The notes under the pieces: model-generated | Database searches by the model: none | The model's input: the letters and a program-made list of their open reading frames with translations, nothing else | Told to the model about the DNA's origin: nothing | Part shown: piece after piece, positions 17,946 through 25,928 of the stretch | Layout: each line of letters opens with the position of its first letter | Position numbering within the stretch: the stretch's first letter is position 1 | Origin: Haliea sp. | GTDB lineage: Bacteria > Pseudomonadota > Gammaproteobacteria > Pseudomonadales > Halieaceae | Length of the DNA: 49,446 nucleotides | Assembly (NCBI GenBank): GCA_009937575.1 | Contig: JAACFI010000001.1 | Span: forward strand, 1 to 49,446 | Reading direction: 5' to 3' | Made by a program: the position numbers and the translations under genes

Positions 17946-18758
17946 ATGGCTGACAGGGAGGTCAGTGTAGACGGTGTAAAAGTTGTCTATACCGACAGGG
18001 GCGAGGGAGCGCCGCTACTGCTGATGCACGGTAATCCAGATACACGGCACAGTTGGGAACCCATGCTGGGAAAGCTGGGAAAGGGTTTGCGAATCCTCGC
18101 CCCGGATTTCCCGGGTTTCGGCGACTCCCAGCCGTTTCCCGCGGAAGTCGATTTCGGTCCCGACCTGATGGCCGACTTCTGGGACAAATTCCTCGATGCG
18201 GCAACGGTCTCGGAACCCGTGCACGTGGTGGTGCACGATTTTGGCGGCCCATGGCTGCTGCCCTGGGTGGCCTCGCAAGCGCAGCGGGTGAAGTCCGTAT
18301 TTATCCTGAACACCCTGTTCCAGCGCGACTATCCCTGGCACAGCTGGGCGCGTATCTGGCAGCGCCCGGTGATGGGGGAAATGTCCATGTTGATTTTCAA
18401 TCGCTACATGATGCGGCGCGAAATGCGCGCCTATGCGCCGGGGGTTCCCCCGGAACTGGTGGACGAAGGCTACAGCCGTATGCACCGCACCATGCGTCGC
18501 ACCCTGCTGCGTACCTACCGCGCCTATTCCCGTCCGGCAGAAGTTTTCGATCCCTGGGAGCAGCGCCTGTCAGAGGCGCTGGCGGATATTCCGGTGTACG
18601 TATTGTGGGGTGACCAGGATCCCTACATCGGAAAGGAGTTCGCCGAACGTTATGGCGTGGGTGCAGATCACCGGCCCGACCTGGGGCACTGGCTGCACCT
18701 GCAGGAACCGGGCCTGGTGGCGGAAACTCTAGGAACGTTTTTGCAGGACTACGGATAA
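17946..18758 (+). CDS. Alpha/beta hydrolase (haloalkane dehalogenase/epoxide hydrolase type)
   Basis: A 270-residue alpha/beta-hydrolase with the oxyanion motif LLMHGNPDTRHSW, nucleophile motif VVHDFGGPW (Asp nucleophile), acid region VLWGDQDPYIG and base LGHWLHLQEP. An aspartate nucleophile after His is characteristic of haloalkane dehalogenases and epoxide hydrolases rather than Ser esterases. The substrate is unknown. I use ATG 17946; an in-frame TTG at 17934 overlapping the subunit A stop is an alternative. It is nearly contiguous with the V-ATPase genes and may be co-transcribed, with no evident functional link. Confidence 0.88.
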   Translation: MADREVSVDGVKVVYTDRGEGAPLLLMHGNPDTRHSWEPMLGKLGKGLRILAPDFPGFGDSQPFPAEVDFGPDLMADFWDKFLDAATVSEPVHVVVHDFGGPWLLPWVASQAQRVKSVFILNTLFQRDYPWHSWARIWQRPVMGEMSMLIFNRYMMRREMRAYAPGVPPELVDEGYSRMHRTMRRTLLRTYRAYSRPAEVFDPWEQRLSEALADIPVYVLWGDQDPYIGKEFAERYGVGADHRPDLGHWLHLQEPGLVAETLGTFLQDYG

Positions 18759-18791
18759 ATTACAACGCGGCCTGGACGACATATAAGTCAG

Positions 18792-19850
18792 TTATTTGTC
18801 CTTATTCCGGTAGGCAGATGGTGAAATTCCAGTCCAGCGCTTAAAGGCGTTGCTGAACGCAGCGGCATCATTGTACCCTACGCGTTCTGCAACATCCTCG
18901 ATCGACAGTTTAGTAGTCAGTAAATACTCTGTAGAAATATTCATACGGACATCGTCAAGCAATTCCTGGAAGCTGGTTTGCTCCGCAACCAGCTTGCGCT
19001 GGATCGTACGTGGTGTGGTATTGATTTTTTTGGCAATAAGCTCCAGTGAAGGCGACTCCTGCGTACTGTTGAGCAGTAAATAGCGGAGATGTTCTGTAAA
19101 GCTGTATTTCTTTGTAAGTGAAGCGGTAATCTCCTCGCACTGGGCGGCAAAAATTCTTGAGGTTTCCGGTTCAGATCTTGCGAGTGGCTCTTCCAGCCAG
19201 AATCTCTCAAAACTAAAGCGGTTGTACCTTGCATTGAAGACAACTGGGCACTGAAAAATTTCCTCGTACTTCTTTTGGTAGCTGGTCTCGGGGTGTTTAA
19301 ACTCTGCACGCAAAAGGGGCAATTCCGTGTCCAGCGCCTCGTTGGCAATAAACCTGGCTGCGCTGAGATCGCGCTCGATCATAAATCGTATGGACTCCCC
19401 CAGGTCGCGGATTGGATCCATTTGTAAATAGGCTGATCCATTTTCCGTGTAGAGACTGACTTTGAAATAAGTCCAGGTCAGCAAAATATTGTCGAACACC
19501 ACCTGAAAACAATGGAACAGGTTACTGCTGGTCATGGCGGCCAGCCCCAGCATGCCATAGCTTGAAAGGTGATAGCGGGGACCCATGATAAGCCCGAGTT
19601 CTATGTGTGGCTGGCTCAGGTAAACATTCTGGATAAAGCTGATTTCCTGTCCGGGGGTGATGGTGTATTCCGGCTGTGAAAGGGCATCAAGTGGAATCCC
19701 GGCCGTATTCAGGAAAGGTTGATAGTCGATACCCTGCCTATCCAACCAACTGATTAAGGGATGCAGACCGTAGAGCAGGTGTCGCATCGACTCGGGCGCT
19801 CCGTGGTCACTCTCTATACGCATAAGGCTTTTCGATTGACTGTTGTCCAT
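18792..19850 (-). CDS. AraC family regulator with arabinose-binding-type sensor domain
   Basis: A 352-residue regulator. The N-terminal sensor (about residues 20-220, with HPLISWLDRQGIDYQPFLNTAGI and IFQCPVVFNARYNRFSF) is of the type seen in OruR/ArgR-like AraC proteins. The C-terminal domain has two helix-turn-helix motifs, the second being SIEDVAERVGYNDAAAFSNAFKRWTGISPSAYR. It converges with the alpha/beta hydrolase (33-bp gap). A decayed paralogous sensor domain lies immediately upstream, and the DUF1329 cluster beyond is a plausible target. Start at ATG 19850; no strong ribosome site is seen. Confidence 0.92.
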   Translation of the reverse strand: MDNSQSKSLMRIESDHGAPESMRHLLYGLHPLISWLDRQGIDYQPFLNTAGIPLDALSQPEYTITPGQEISFIQNVYLSQPHIELGLIMGPRYHLSSYGMLGLAAMTSSNLFHCFQVVFDNILLTWTYFKVSLYTENGSAYLQMDPIRDLGESIRFMIERDLSAARFIANEALDTELPLLRAEFKHPETSYQKKYEEIFQCPVVFNARYNRFSFERFWLEEPLARSEPETSRIFAAQCEEITASLTKKYSFTEHLRYLLLNSTQESPSLELIAKKINTTPRTIQRKLVAEQTSFQELLDDVRMNISTEYLLTTKLSIEDVAERVGYNDAAAFSNAFKRWTGISPSAYRNKDK

Positions 19851-19852
19851 GG

Positions 19853-20376
19853 GAGAAGATCATGCCTCGAAGAAGTGACTTGAATCTATTCCGGGTAAAT
19901 GTCTCTGGCTTCCCTGTATTCTCGCGGAGAGACTCCATACCAACGACGAAAAGCTCGGGACTGGCGCCTGGCAGTGGGATATCCATTACACTGCTTCTCA
20001 TCGCTATCTTGATCTGATCACATTCAAATCGAACCGGACATTTGAAGTATTCGATGTACGGCCCATCACCTTCTTCAGGTATTGGTCGAGCTAACTCGAC
20101 CCACGATGGATTGATATCTTGCGGATAAACGAAGCGGATAAATCGCAACATAATAGCAATCCAGGCGTCCCGCGTTTCATGGCAAACGGCTGGGCTGATG
20201 TTGTCTGCGATCAGTATAGACTCTTCGTCGGTATCATAATGACTAAATTCCGCAACTTGAGAGACAATTTTGTAATAATTGCAGATCCGTTCATAGAAAT
20301 CCCGCAGATTTGCACTGGCCAGTAGAGCAAAGCCCAGTGCATGCCTGAAGCGATTCAGGCGACAAGCTAATTCTAG
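19853..20376 (-). pseudogene. Fossil of an AraC-family regulator: sensor domain only
   Basis: The minus-strand frame from about 20376 down to 19853 is open and reads like the middle of an AraC-type sensor domain. It includes LNRFRHALGFALLASANLRDF, FIRFVYPQDINP and YFKCPVRFECDQIKI. These align with the intact regulator next door (GMLGLAAMTSSNLF, AEFKHPETSY, IFQCPVVFNARYN), roughly residues 95-240. The first 90 or so residues are missing; an in-frame TAG sits at 20377-20379. The DNA-binding domain is absent, and the frame ends at 19807 inside the intact gene. The two are diverged, so this is an old remnant of a second regulator rather than a recent duplication. Confidence 0.7.
20343..20360. repeat. 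Perfect 7-bp stem with GCGA loop
   Basis: GCCTGAA and TTCAGGC flank the tetraloop GCGA (a GNRA loop if transcribed on the plus strand). It falls within the regulator fossil. Function is unknown; it could be an operator or a transcript hairpin. Confidence 0.35.
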
Positions 20377-20413
20377 CTACCCACCGTGCCTATGCAAGCT
20401 CGCCAAACCCTGT

Positions 20414-20431
20414 CTCGTTTTACGAAACGAG
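20414..20431. repeat. Perfect 7-bp inverted repeat CTCGTTT/AAACGAG
   Basis: CTCGTTT, loop TACG, then AAACGAG, located 75 bp upstream of the predicted -35 of the DUF1329 gene. There is no T-tract, so a terminator is unlikely. A binding site for a dimeric regulator is possible. Confidence 0.35.
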
Positions 20432-20505
20432 GTCATGCATAACATGTCTGCCTGATGTTGCTTGCTATTGTCGTGATCTCGCAAATCATAGTCATACCTC
20501 CGCAT

Positions 20506-20533
20506 TTGTTCGGTTACATGTCCGGCCTATAGT
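20506..20533 (+). promoter_or_regulatory. Candidate promoter of the DUF1329 gene
   Basis: TTGTTC (20506-20511) and TATAGT (20528-20533) have 16-bp spacing, placing the transcription start about 42 bp before the start codon at 20582. ACATGTC occurs both at 20442 and at 20515 inside this promoter, 73 bp apart. Confidence 0.45.
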
Positions 20534-20581
20534 GATGGCTCACGATGAATTGACCTGGTGGTCCTGTTTGAGGAGAAAATA

Positions 20582-21952
20582 ATGTTAAGCAAAAGACAAA
20601 TTGCGGTGATTGGTTTTAGTACGCTGCTGGTAAAGAGCGGCGCATTTGCGGCCGTCTCACCACAGGAGGCTTCACGACTGGGTCGCGAACTTACGCCCCT
20701 GGGTGCTGAGATGGCCGGCAATGCCGATGGCAGTATCCCTGCCTGGGATCCCGCAGGCCCGCCGATTCCCCCGGACTTTTTACCGGGCTCAGACAACTAC
20801 ACCAACCCCTACGCCGACGAGAAGCCTTTATTCGTTATAGACGGAAGCAACTGGCAGAAGTACGCCGAAAATCTTACCGAGGGTACCAAGGCTGTATTTG
20901 AAAAACTTGGGGCAGATGGCTTCAGGATGGATGTCTACCCCACCAAGCGCGACTACGTGCCGCCCGATTGGATCGTCACCAATACCGCAATTAATGCCAC
21001 TGTATCTATTCTCATGACAGATGGCCAAAGAATCGAAGGCAATTTACCGGGAGTGCCTTTTCCCATTCCACAGAGTGGCCTCGAGGTGTTGTGGAACCAT
21101 ATGATCCGGCATCATCCAGATCATTCCTATGACTACGATGTTTACTATGTCAGTAGCAATGGCAAGCCGGTTCTTTCTACCACGGGTCACATGACGAATG
21201 TTTTCCCTGCTTACAATGAAGAGAGACGTGATCAGCCGGTCGGCGAAACGTCCTGGCTGAAGCTGCGTATCAATTACAAGGCGCCTGCACGGCGCGCCGG
21301 TGAAATACTCCTGGTACACGAACCCGGTGCCGATTACACAAAAGGCCGGGGTCGCAGAGCCTGGCAGTACCTCGTGGGACAACGGCGGGTTCGGTTGGCT
21401 CCAGCGGTATCATTTGATACTCCAAATCCAGAGGTGGCAGGCACCTCTACTTATGACGATGCATTTATCTACAATGGATCACCAGAGCGTTTTGACTGGA
21501 AGTTAATAGGCAAGAAGGAGATGTACATTCCATACAATGCATACGACTTCAATTTTCAGAAAAATATCGAGGACTTGCTGGGTAAAAAGTTCATTGATCC
21601 GGATTACATTCGATGGGAAAAACACCGCGTATGGATCATAGAAGGTGTGCTGAAAGAAGGCAGTCGTCACCTGTACAGCAAGCGACGCTACTACATAGAC
21701 GAAGACACCTGGAATGCACTGGCGGGAGACAACTATGACAGCAAGGGCAACTTATGGCGCGTGCAGTACGCTTACGGTACCAATCTATATGATATAAGGA
21801 CCTACTACTCCATGCCGTATGGCGCCTACGACGTTGTCCAGGGTATCTATAATCTCAATGGGAAACCTATCCCGGGCAAGTATAAAAACGGTGTTAAAGC
21901 GGGAGACAAGTATTTTACTCCCAAAGGTTTGGCCAGAGGTGGCATTCGGTAA
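20582..21952 (+). CDS. DUF1329 domain-containing exported protein
   Basis: A 456-residue protein with a Sec signal peptide (MLSKRQIAVIGFSTLLVKSGAFA) and the DUF1329 architecture. Typical parts are the early EASRLGRELTPLGAEMAGNADGSIPAW, the central RRAWQYLVGQRRVRLAPAVSFDTPNP and the late DYIRWEKHRVWIIEGVLKEGSRHLYSKRRYY. DUF1329 proteins have an outer-membrane lipoprotein-sorting-like fold and often sit with genes for hydrocarbon, steroid or lipid uptake; the biochemical role is unknown. ATG 20582 follows GAGGAG, better than the GTG at 20558. It is followed by a broken enoyl-CoA hydratase and a hydroxyacyl-CoA dehydrogenase, suggesting a lipid-degradation locus. Confidence 0.9.
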   Translation: MLSKRQIAVIGFSTLLVKSGAFAAVSPQEASRLGRELTPLGAEMAGNADGSIPAWDPAGPPIPPDFLPGSDNYTNPYADEKPLFVIDGSNWQKYAENLTEGTKAVFEKLGADGFRMDVYPTKRDYVPPDWIVTNTAINATVSILMTDGQRIEGNLPGVPFPIPQSGLEVLWNHMIRHHPDHSYDYDVYYVSSNGKPVLSTTGHMTNVFPAYNEERRDQPVGETSWLKLRINYKAPARRAGEILLVHEPGADYTKGRGRRAWQYLVGQRRVRLAPAVSFDTPNPEVAGTSTYDDAFIYNGSPERFDWKLIGKKEMYIPYNAYDFNFQKNIEDLLGKKFIDPDYIRWEKHRVWIIEGVLKEGSRHLYSKRRYYIDEDTWNALAGDNYDSKGNLWRVQYAYGTNLYDIRTYYSMPYGAYDVVQGIYNLNGKPIPGKYKNGVKAGDKYFTPKGLARGGIR

Positions 21953-21967
21953 AAGAAGGTGAATATC

Positions 21968-22339
21968 ATGAATACGCTAACTATCACAAGACACAAAGGC
22001 ATAGCGAGTGTTGCCATTGGAAATCCGCCTGCCAATGTTCTGACGACCCAGTTGATCGATGAAATCAACGCATTCGTTCTTTCATTGAAAGGCGATAGCG
22101 AGACCAAGGTGGTTGTTTTTAGATCATCCAACGAAAAGTTTTTTCTGGCCCACCTGGATCTAAATGCCATCAATGGCTCGGCGCACGGGCGCGCGGCATG
22201 TAACGAGTTCAGCCAAATGATCGATAACATAAAAGCCATGAGGCAACTATCGATCCTGAAGCATGGTGGGCAAACCGCGCGCGAGGCTACCGACTTTTCA
22301 GGACTTTTTGCTGATACTGCTTCAGCACTGGCGCAATGA
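21968..22339 (+). pseudogene. Enoyl-CoA hydratase/isomerase with large in-frame internal deletion
   Basis: The first 95 or so residues are a good crotonase N-terminus (TITRHKGIASVAIGNPPANVLT, KVVVFRSSNEKFFLAHLDL). The frame then jumps to what looks like a crotonase C-terminal tail (LKHGGQTAREATDFSGLFAD) and stops at 123 residues, against about 260 normally. The core with the second oxyanion element and the catalytic acid is missing, so activity is not expected. The reading frame is retained, so it may still be translated. It lies 15 bp after the DUF1329 gene and 74 bp before the hydroxyacyl-CoA dehydrogenase. Confidence 0.72.
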
Positions 22340-22413
22340 AAACGTCCTGTAAATTGGCGCACGACAGCTGCATGGTCTAGCCGCAGACAATACATTTTAT
22401 TGGAGATGATACG

Positions 22414-23370
22414 ATGACAGAATCTGGAATTGACAAAGTGGCCGTACTGGGTACTGGTGTGCTCGGTGGACAGATAGCGTGGCACAGCGCTTACATGGGA
22501 AAAGACGTGGTCGCATTCAATCGGAGAGAGGAATCACTCGACAAGGTTCGGTCAGCGCACCACAAGTTGGCTCAGGCCTACGCTGAAGATTTGGGAGCAA
22601 GTGCCGAAGATATTACCGCCACGCAATCCCGGATCGGTTATGTCAGCGATTTGAAACAGGCTGTCGGCGAAGCGGACCTGGTGATCGAGTCCTTGCCTGA
22701 AGTGCCAAAGATTAAAACGCTCTACTATGAAAAAATGGCGGAATTGCTCCCCGAGAAGACCTTGATCGTTACCAATAGCTCCACGTTTATGCCTCGCGAC
22801 TTTGCGGAATCGACAGGCCGTCCGGAGAAATTCTGTTCCTTGCACTTTGCCAATAAGATCTGGGCTCTCAACCTGGTTGAAATAATGGCCCACCAGGGAA
22901 CGATGGAGGAAACGCTCAGGGCCGTGGCCTCTTTTGGTATCGAAATCGGCCAGGTCCCGATTGCCATCCAGAAGGAACAGAATGGGTATGTGCTCAATGT
23001 CTGGTTGCAGGCCATGATCAACGCGGCAGTAAGCCTGGTAGAAAACGGCGTGTCTACCGCTGAAGACGTAGACAGAACCTACATGATTGCTAATCGGGGC
23101 TGCACCATGGGCCCGCTCGGCATTGTGGACATGATCGGCATGAGAACACAATATGAACTTTTCGATCATTGGGGAAAAGCCCGAAATGATCACCAAATGG
23201 TGAAAAACGCCGAATTCCTGAAATCACGGTTTATCGATCGCGGGCTTTTCGGCCAGGAGAACGGGGAAGGATTTTATACCTACCCGAATCCAGGCTATGC
23301 CGATCCGGACTTCACTTCGGTACCGCCACTAACGGCTGTCGATGATATCGCCAGCAGAGTTATGTTGTAA
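22414..23370 (+). CDS. 3-hydroxyacyl-CoA dehydrogenase
   Basis: A 318-residue single-domain-pair dehydrogenase that oxidises 3-hydroxyacyl-CoA with NAD+, a beta-oxidation step. The Rossmann motif VLGTGVLGGQIAW begins at residue 10. ADLVIESLPE, TNSSTFMPRDFA and the C-terminal NRGCTMGPLGIVDMIGM plus GENGEGFYTYP-like end are typical of the family. The start ATG 22414 is preceded by TTGGAGAT. The upstream hydratase, which would supply its substrate, is defective, so it must act with a hydratase encoded elsewhere. Confidence 0.93.
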   Translation: MTESGIDKVAVLGTGVLGGQIAWHSAYMGKDVVAFNRREESLDKVRSAHHKLAQAYAEDLGASAEDITATQSRIGYVSDLKQAVGEADLVIESLPEVPKIKTLYYEKMAELLPEKTLIVTNSSTFMPRDFAESTGRPEKFCSLHFANKIWALNLVEIMAHQGTMEETLRAVASFGIEIGQVPIAIQKEQNGYVLNVWLQAMINAAVSLVENGVSTAEDVDRTYMIANRGCTMGPLGIVDMIGMRTQYELFDHWGKARNDHQMVKNAEFLKSRFIDRGLFGQENGEGFYTYPNPGYADPDFTSVPPLTAVDDIASRVML

Positions 23371-23390
23371 CAGGAGCAGATGACCTGTAA

Positions 23391-24944
23391 TCAGCCGATA
23401 CCGCGTTGTGTGCCACTCCAGTATGGCTCGCGTAGGATTTTCTTGAGGATCTTACCGGAGGGGTTGCGCGGCAACTCGTCCACGATTTCTAACTGCCTGG
23501 GAATCTTGTACCCGGCGATCTTGTCCCGGCAGAAATCCACCATCTCTTCGGTGTGTAACGACGCACCCGGCTTGAGTACTACGAACGCCAGCAGCGCCTC
23601 GCCAAATTTATCGTCTGGCACGCCGATGACAGCGACGTCGGCAACAGACTCGTGCCGGGCCAGGGCATTCTCGACCTCCACCGGGTAGATATTCTCCCCA
23701 CCGCTGACCACCATGTCCTTCATGCGATCCTTGAGATAGAGGTAGCCCTCCTCATCCATGTAGCCGGCATCACCGGTGTGCACCCAGCCGTCGGTCAGGT
23801 TGGCAGCGGTGGCGTCAGGCAGGTTGTAGTAGCACTGCATATTGGTATCGGCCCTGAGCCAGATTTCCCCGATTTCACCCCTAGGCAGCTCGTTGCCCTC
23901 GGGATCGACCACCCTGACCTCGGCCCCAACCGAGGGCCGGCCACAGGAGCGCAGCAGTTCCGGCTTGCCCGCCAGCGCCCGGCGATGATCGTCTGCGGTA
24001 AGATTGACCACAGTACCGGTGGTTTCAGTCATGCCATACATCTGGATGAAATCGCACTCAAAGACTTCCACCGCCCTACGCAAGACTGTTTCTGAAATGG
24101 GCGAGGCACCGTAGAAAATCTGCGACAGCTTGCTGAAATCCCGCTGTTCGATGTCGGGCAACTGCAGGATGGCCATGATCATGGCAGGCACCATGAACAC
24201 ATTGCACACCTGGTGATTTTCTATGTCCTCGACTACCTGAACGGGGTCAAAGGCACGGTGCAGCAGGGTTTCCATGCCACTAAAGATACCGAAAACCACT
24301 GACCCGGCGCCGCCGATATGAAACAGGGGCGCGCAGATAATCCCCGCCATCCCCGCGTTGGCACGACTTGGGCTGGCGATGTTGTTCATTGTGTTCAGGG
24401 AAATAAAGTTGAAATGGCTGCTGACCACGCCCTTGGGATTGCCCGTCGTGCCGCTGGTATAGAGCTGGAGAAACGCGTCCTGGGGGTCCACGGTGATCCC
24501 GGGCGGCGTATCGGCCTGGTCCGCAAGCCAGTCTTCCCAGTTCAATCCAGTGCCATTGCCCTGTGTCAGAATGACCGTCTCGGGGGGCAGCAGTTCATCC
24601 AGTCCCGCCATGCTGTCCTGCATGCCCTCCAGGGCCAGCAGCGCGCGAGTTTCCGAATCCCGGATAATAAAACCCAGTTCCGCCGGAGTCAGGCGGTAAT
24701 TGAGGGATACGGTAACAGCGCCTATTTTCCCGGCACCCATGAACAGTAACAGGTGCTGCAGGCTGTTTTCCCCGAGAATAGCCACGCGCTGGCCCTTTTC
24801 AACCCCCAAAGTGAGTAGCCCGTTCGCCACGCGGTTGGCCAGTGCATTCACCTCACCGAAACTGGTGGTTTTCCCATGCTGGGTGAGGCAGGGGAGGTCG
24901 GGGGTGTTGCGAGCGTAGTACTCGAGGAAGTGTTGTACCAGCAC
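23391..24944 (-). CDS. AMP-dependent acyl-CoA ligase
   Basis: A complete 517-residue ANL-superfamily ligase (fatty acid or aryl acid to acyl-CoA). It contains [61 protein letters not shown] and the catalytic lysine in NPSGKILKK near the C-terminus. The start is a GTG at 24944 with AAGGAG eight bases upstream. It converges with the hydroxyacyl-CoA dehydrogenase and is divergent from the SDR gene at 25134. The substrate is not predictable from sequence. Confidence 0.93.
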   Translation of the reverse strand: MLVQHFLEYYARNTPDLPCLTQHGKTTSFGEVNALANRVANGLLTLGVEKGQRVAILGENSLQHLLLFMGAGKIGAVTVSLNYRLTPAELGFIIRDSETRALLALEGMQDSMAGLDELLPPETVILTQGNGTGLNWEDWLADQADTPPGITVDPQDAFLQLYTSGTTGNPKGVVSSHFNFISLNTMNNIASPSRANAGMAGIICAPLFHIGGAGSVVFGIFSGMETLLHRAFDPVQVVEDIENHQVCNVFMVPAMIMAILQLPDIEQRDFSKLSQIFYGASPISETVLRRAVEVFECDFIQMYGMTETTGTVVNLTADDHRRALAGKPELLRSCGRPSVGAEVRVVDPEGNELPRGEIGEIWLRADTNMQCYYNLPDATAANLTDGWVHTGDAGYMDEEGYLYLKDRMKDMVVSGGENIYPVEVENALARHESVADVAVIGVPDDKFGEALLAFVVLKPGASLHTEEMVDFCRDKIAGYKIPRQLEIVDELPRNPSGKILKKILREPYWSGTQRGIG

Positions 24945-25133
24945 TGCTGTCTCCTTGGCTGTGTTGTTGTTGGTTTAAACGGGGGCCAGTTTGTTGCTGA
25001 ATGCCACGGCTGTCAACGACAGGGACGGACCAGATCTGTTCACGAAGACAAGCCAAGTGCACGCTGTGACAACCGGCGGATTACTTAAGCGCGTATAGTA
25101 TTGAGATATATCCAGCGAAACAGGAGATTGTTC

Positions 25134-25928
25134 ATGCGTTTTTCCGATAAGACAGTCCTCGTCACCGGCGCAGGTTCCGGCATCGGGCTGGCCGCGGCCC
25201 GAGCCTTCCTGGCGGAGGGCGCCACTGTGATTGCCACCGACCTTCACGTGGAGCGCCTGGAGGCCATCTCAGCTGAGGGGGAGGGCGAGTTGGTCTGCCG
25301 TGTCAGCGACGCCGGAAACTGTGAAGCGATCGCCGAACTGGCCGGCTGGATTGCCGATGAGTACGGGCGTCTGGACGTGCTCGTCAATAATGCGGGATTC
25401 GCTCATATGAACAACCCCGAGCAGGTGGATGAAGGCGAGTACGATGCGCAGATGGCGGTGCTGTTGAAAGGCCCCGTGTTTTACGTCAAGCACCTGGCAG
25501 CCCTGCTGCGGGAGAGCGGTAATGGCTCGGTGGTGAATATATCCTCGGCCTCGGCGCTCATCAGCCCCCAGGGTTATTGTCCCTACGGACTGGCCAAGGC
25601 CGCTATTCACAAGTTCACCGAGGACTGCGTGGTACAGGTGCCGGGTGTGCGTCACAACACCATTATGCCCGGCTTCATCGAGACCGCCATCCTGCTGGAC
25701 GCCTACGGTGAAGAGGCTACGGCGCAGATAGCCGGCGTTGCCGAGGCAGTGGTACCCGCCCGGCGCATGGGTAAGCCTGAGGATATTGCAAGTGCGGTCC
25801 TGTTCCTCGCCTCTGACGAAGCCAGTTACATCAACGGCACTAATCTCGTGGTAGACGGCGGCATGGCCCGGCTGAATACGGCGGTTTCTACGCTCGCTGG
25901 AGAAGTGCAGCCGGTGACCCAGAACTGA
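25134..25928 (+). CDS. SDR family NAD(P)-dependent oxidoreductase
   Basis: A 264-residue classical short-chain dehydrogenase: cofactor motif VTGAGSGIGLAAA, NNAG motif (VLVNNAGFAH), catalytic Ser in NISSASALIS and YGLAK for the Tyr-Lys pair, with the C-terminal NGTNLVVDGG. ATG 25134 with CAGGAG seven bases upstream is preferred over the in-frame start at 25101. It is divergent from the acyl-CoA ligase and convergent with the MDR gene, with zero-base spacing at the stops. The substrate is unknown. Confidence 0.92.
   Translation: MRFSDKTVLVTGAGSGIGLAAARAFLAEGATVIATDLHVERLEAISAEGEGELVCRVSDAGNCEAIAELAGWIADEYGRLDVLVNNAGFAHMNNPEQVDEGEYDAQMAVLLKGPVFYVKHLAALLRESGNGSVVNISSASALISPQGYCPYGLAKAAIHKFTEDCVVQVPGVRHNTIMPGFIETAILLDAYGEEATAQIAGVAEAVVPARRMGKPEDIASAVLFLASDEASYINGTNLVVDGGMARLNTAVSTLAGEVQPVTQN
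25278..25285 (+). other. KOPS-like motif GGGGAGGG pointing to dif
   Basis: GGGNAGGG match in the orientation expected left of dif, about 5.2 kb from it; inside the SDR coding sequence. Confidence 0.4.
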
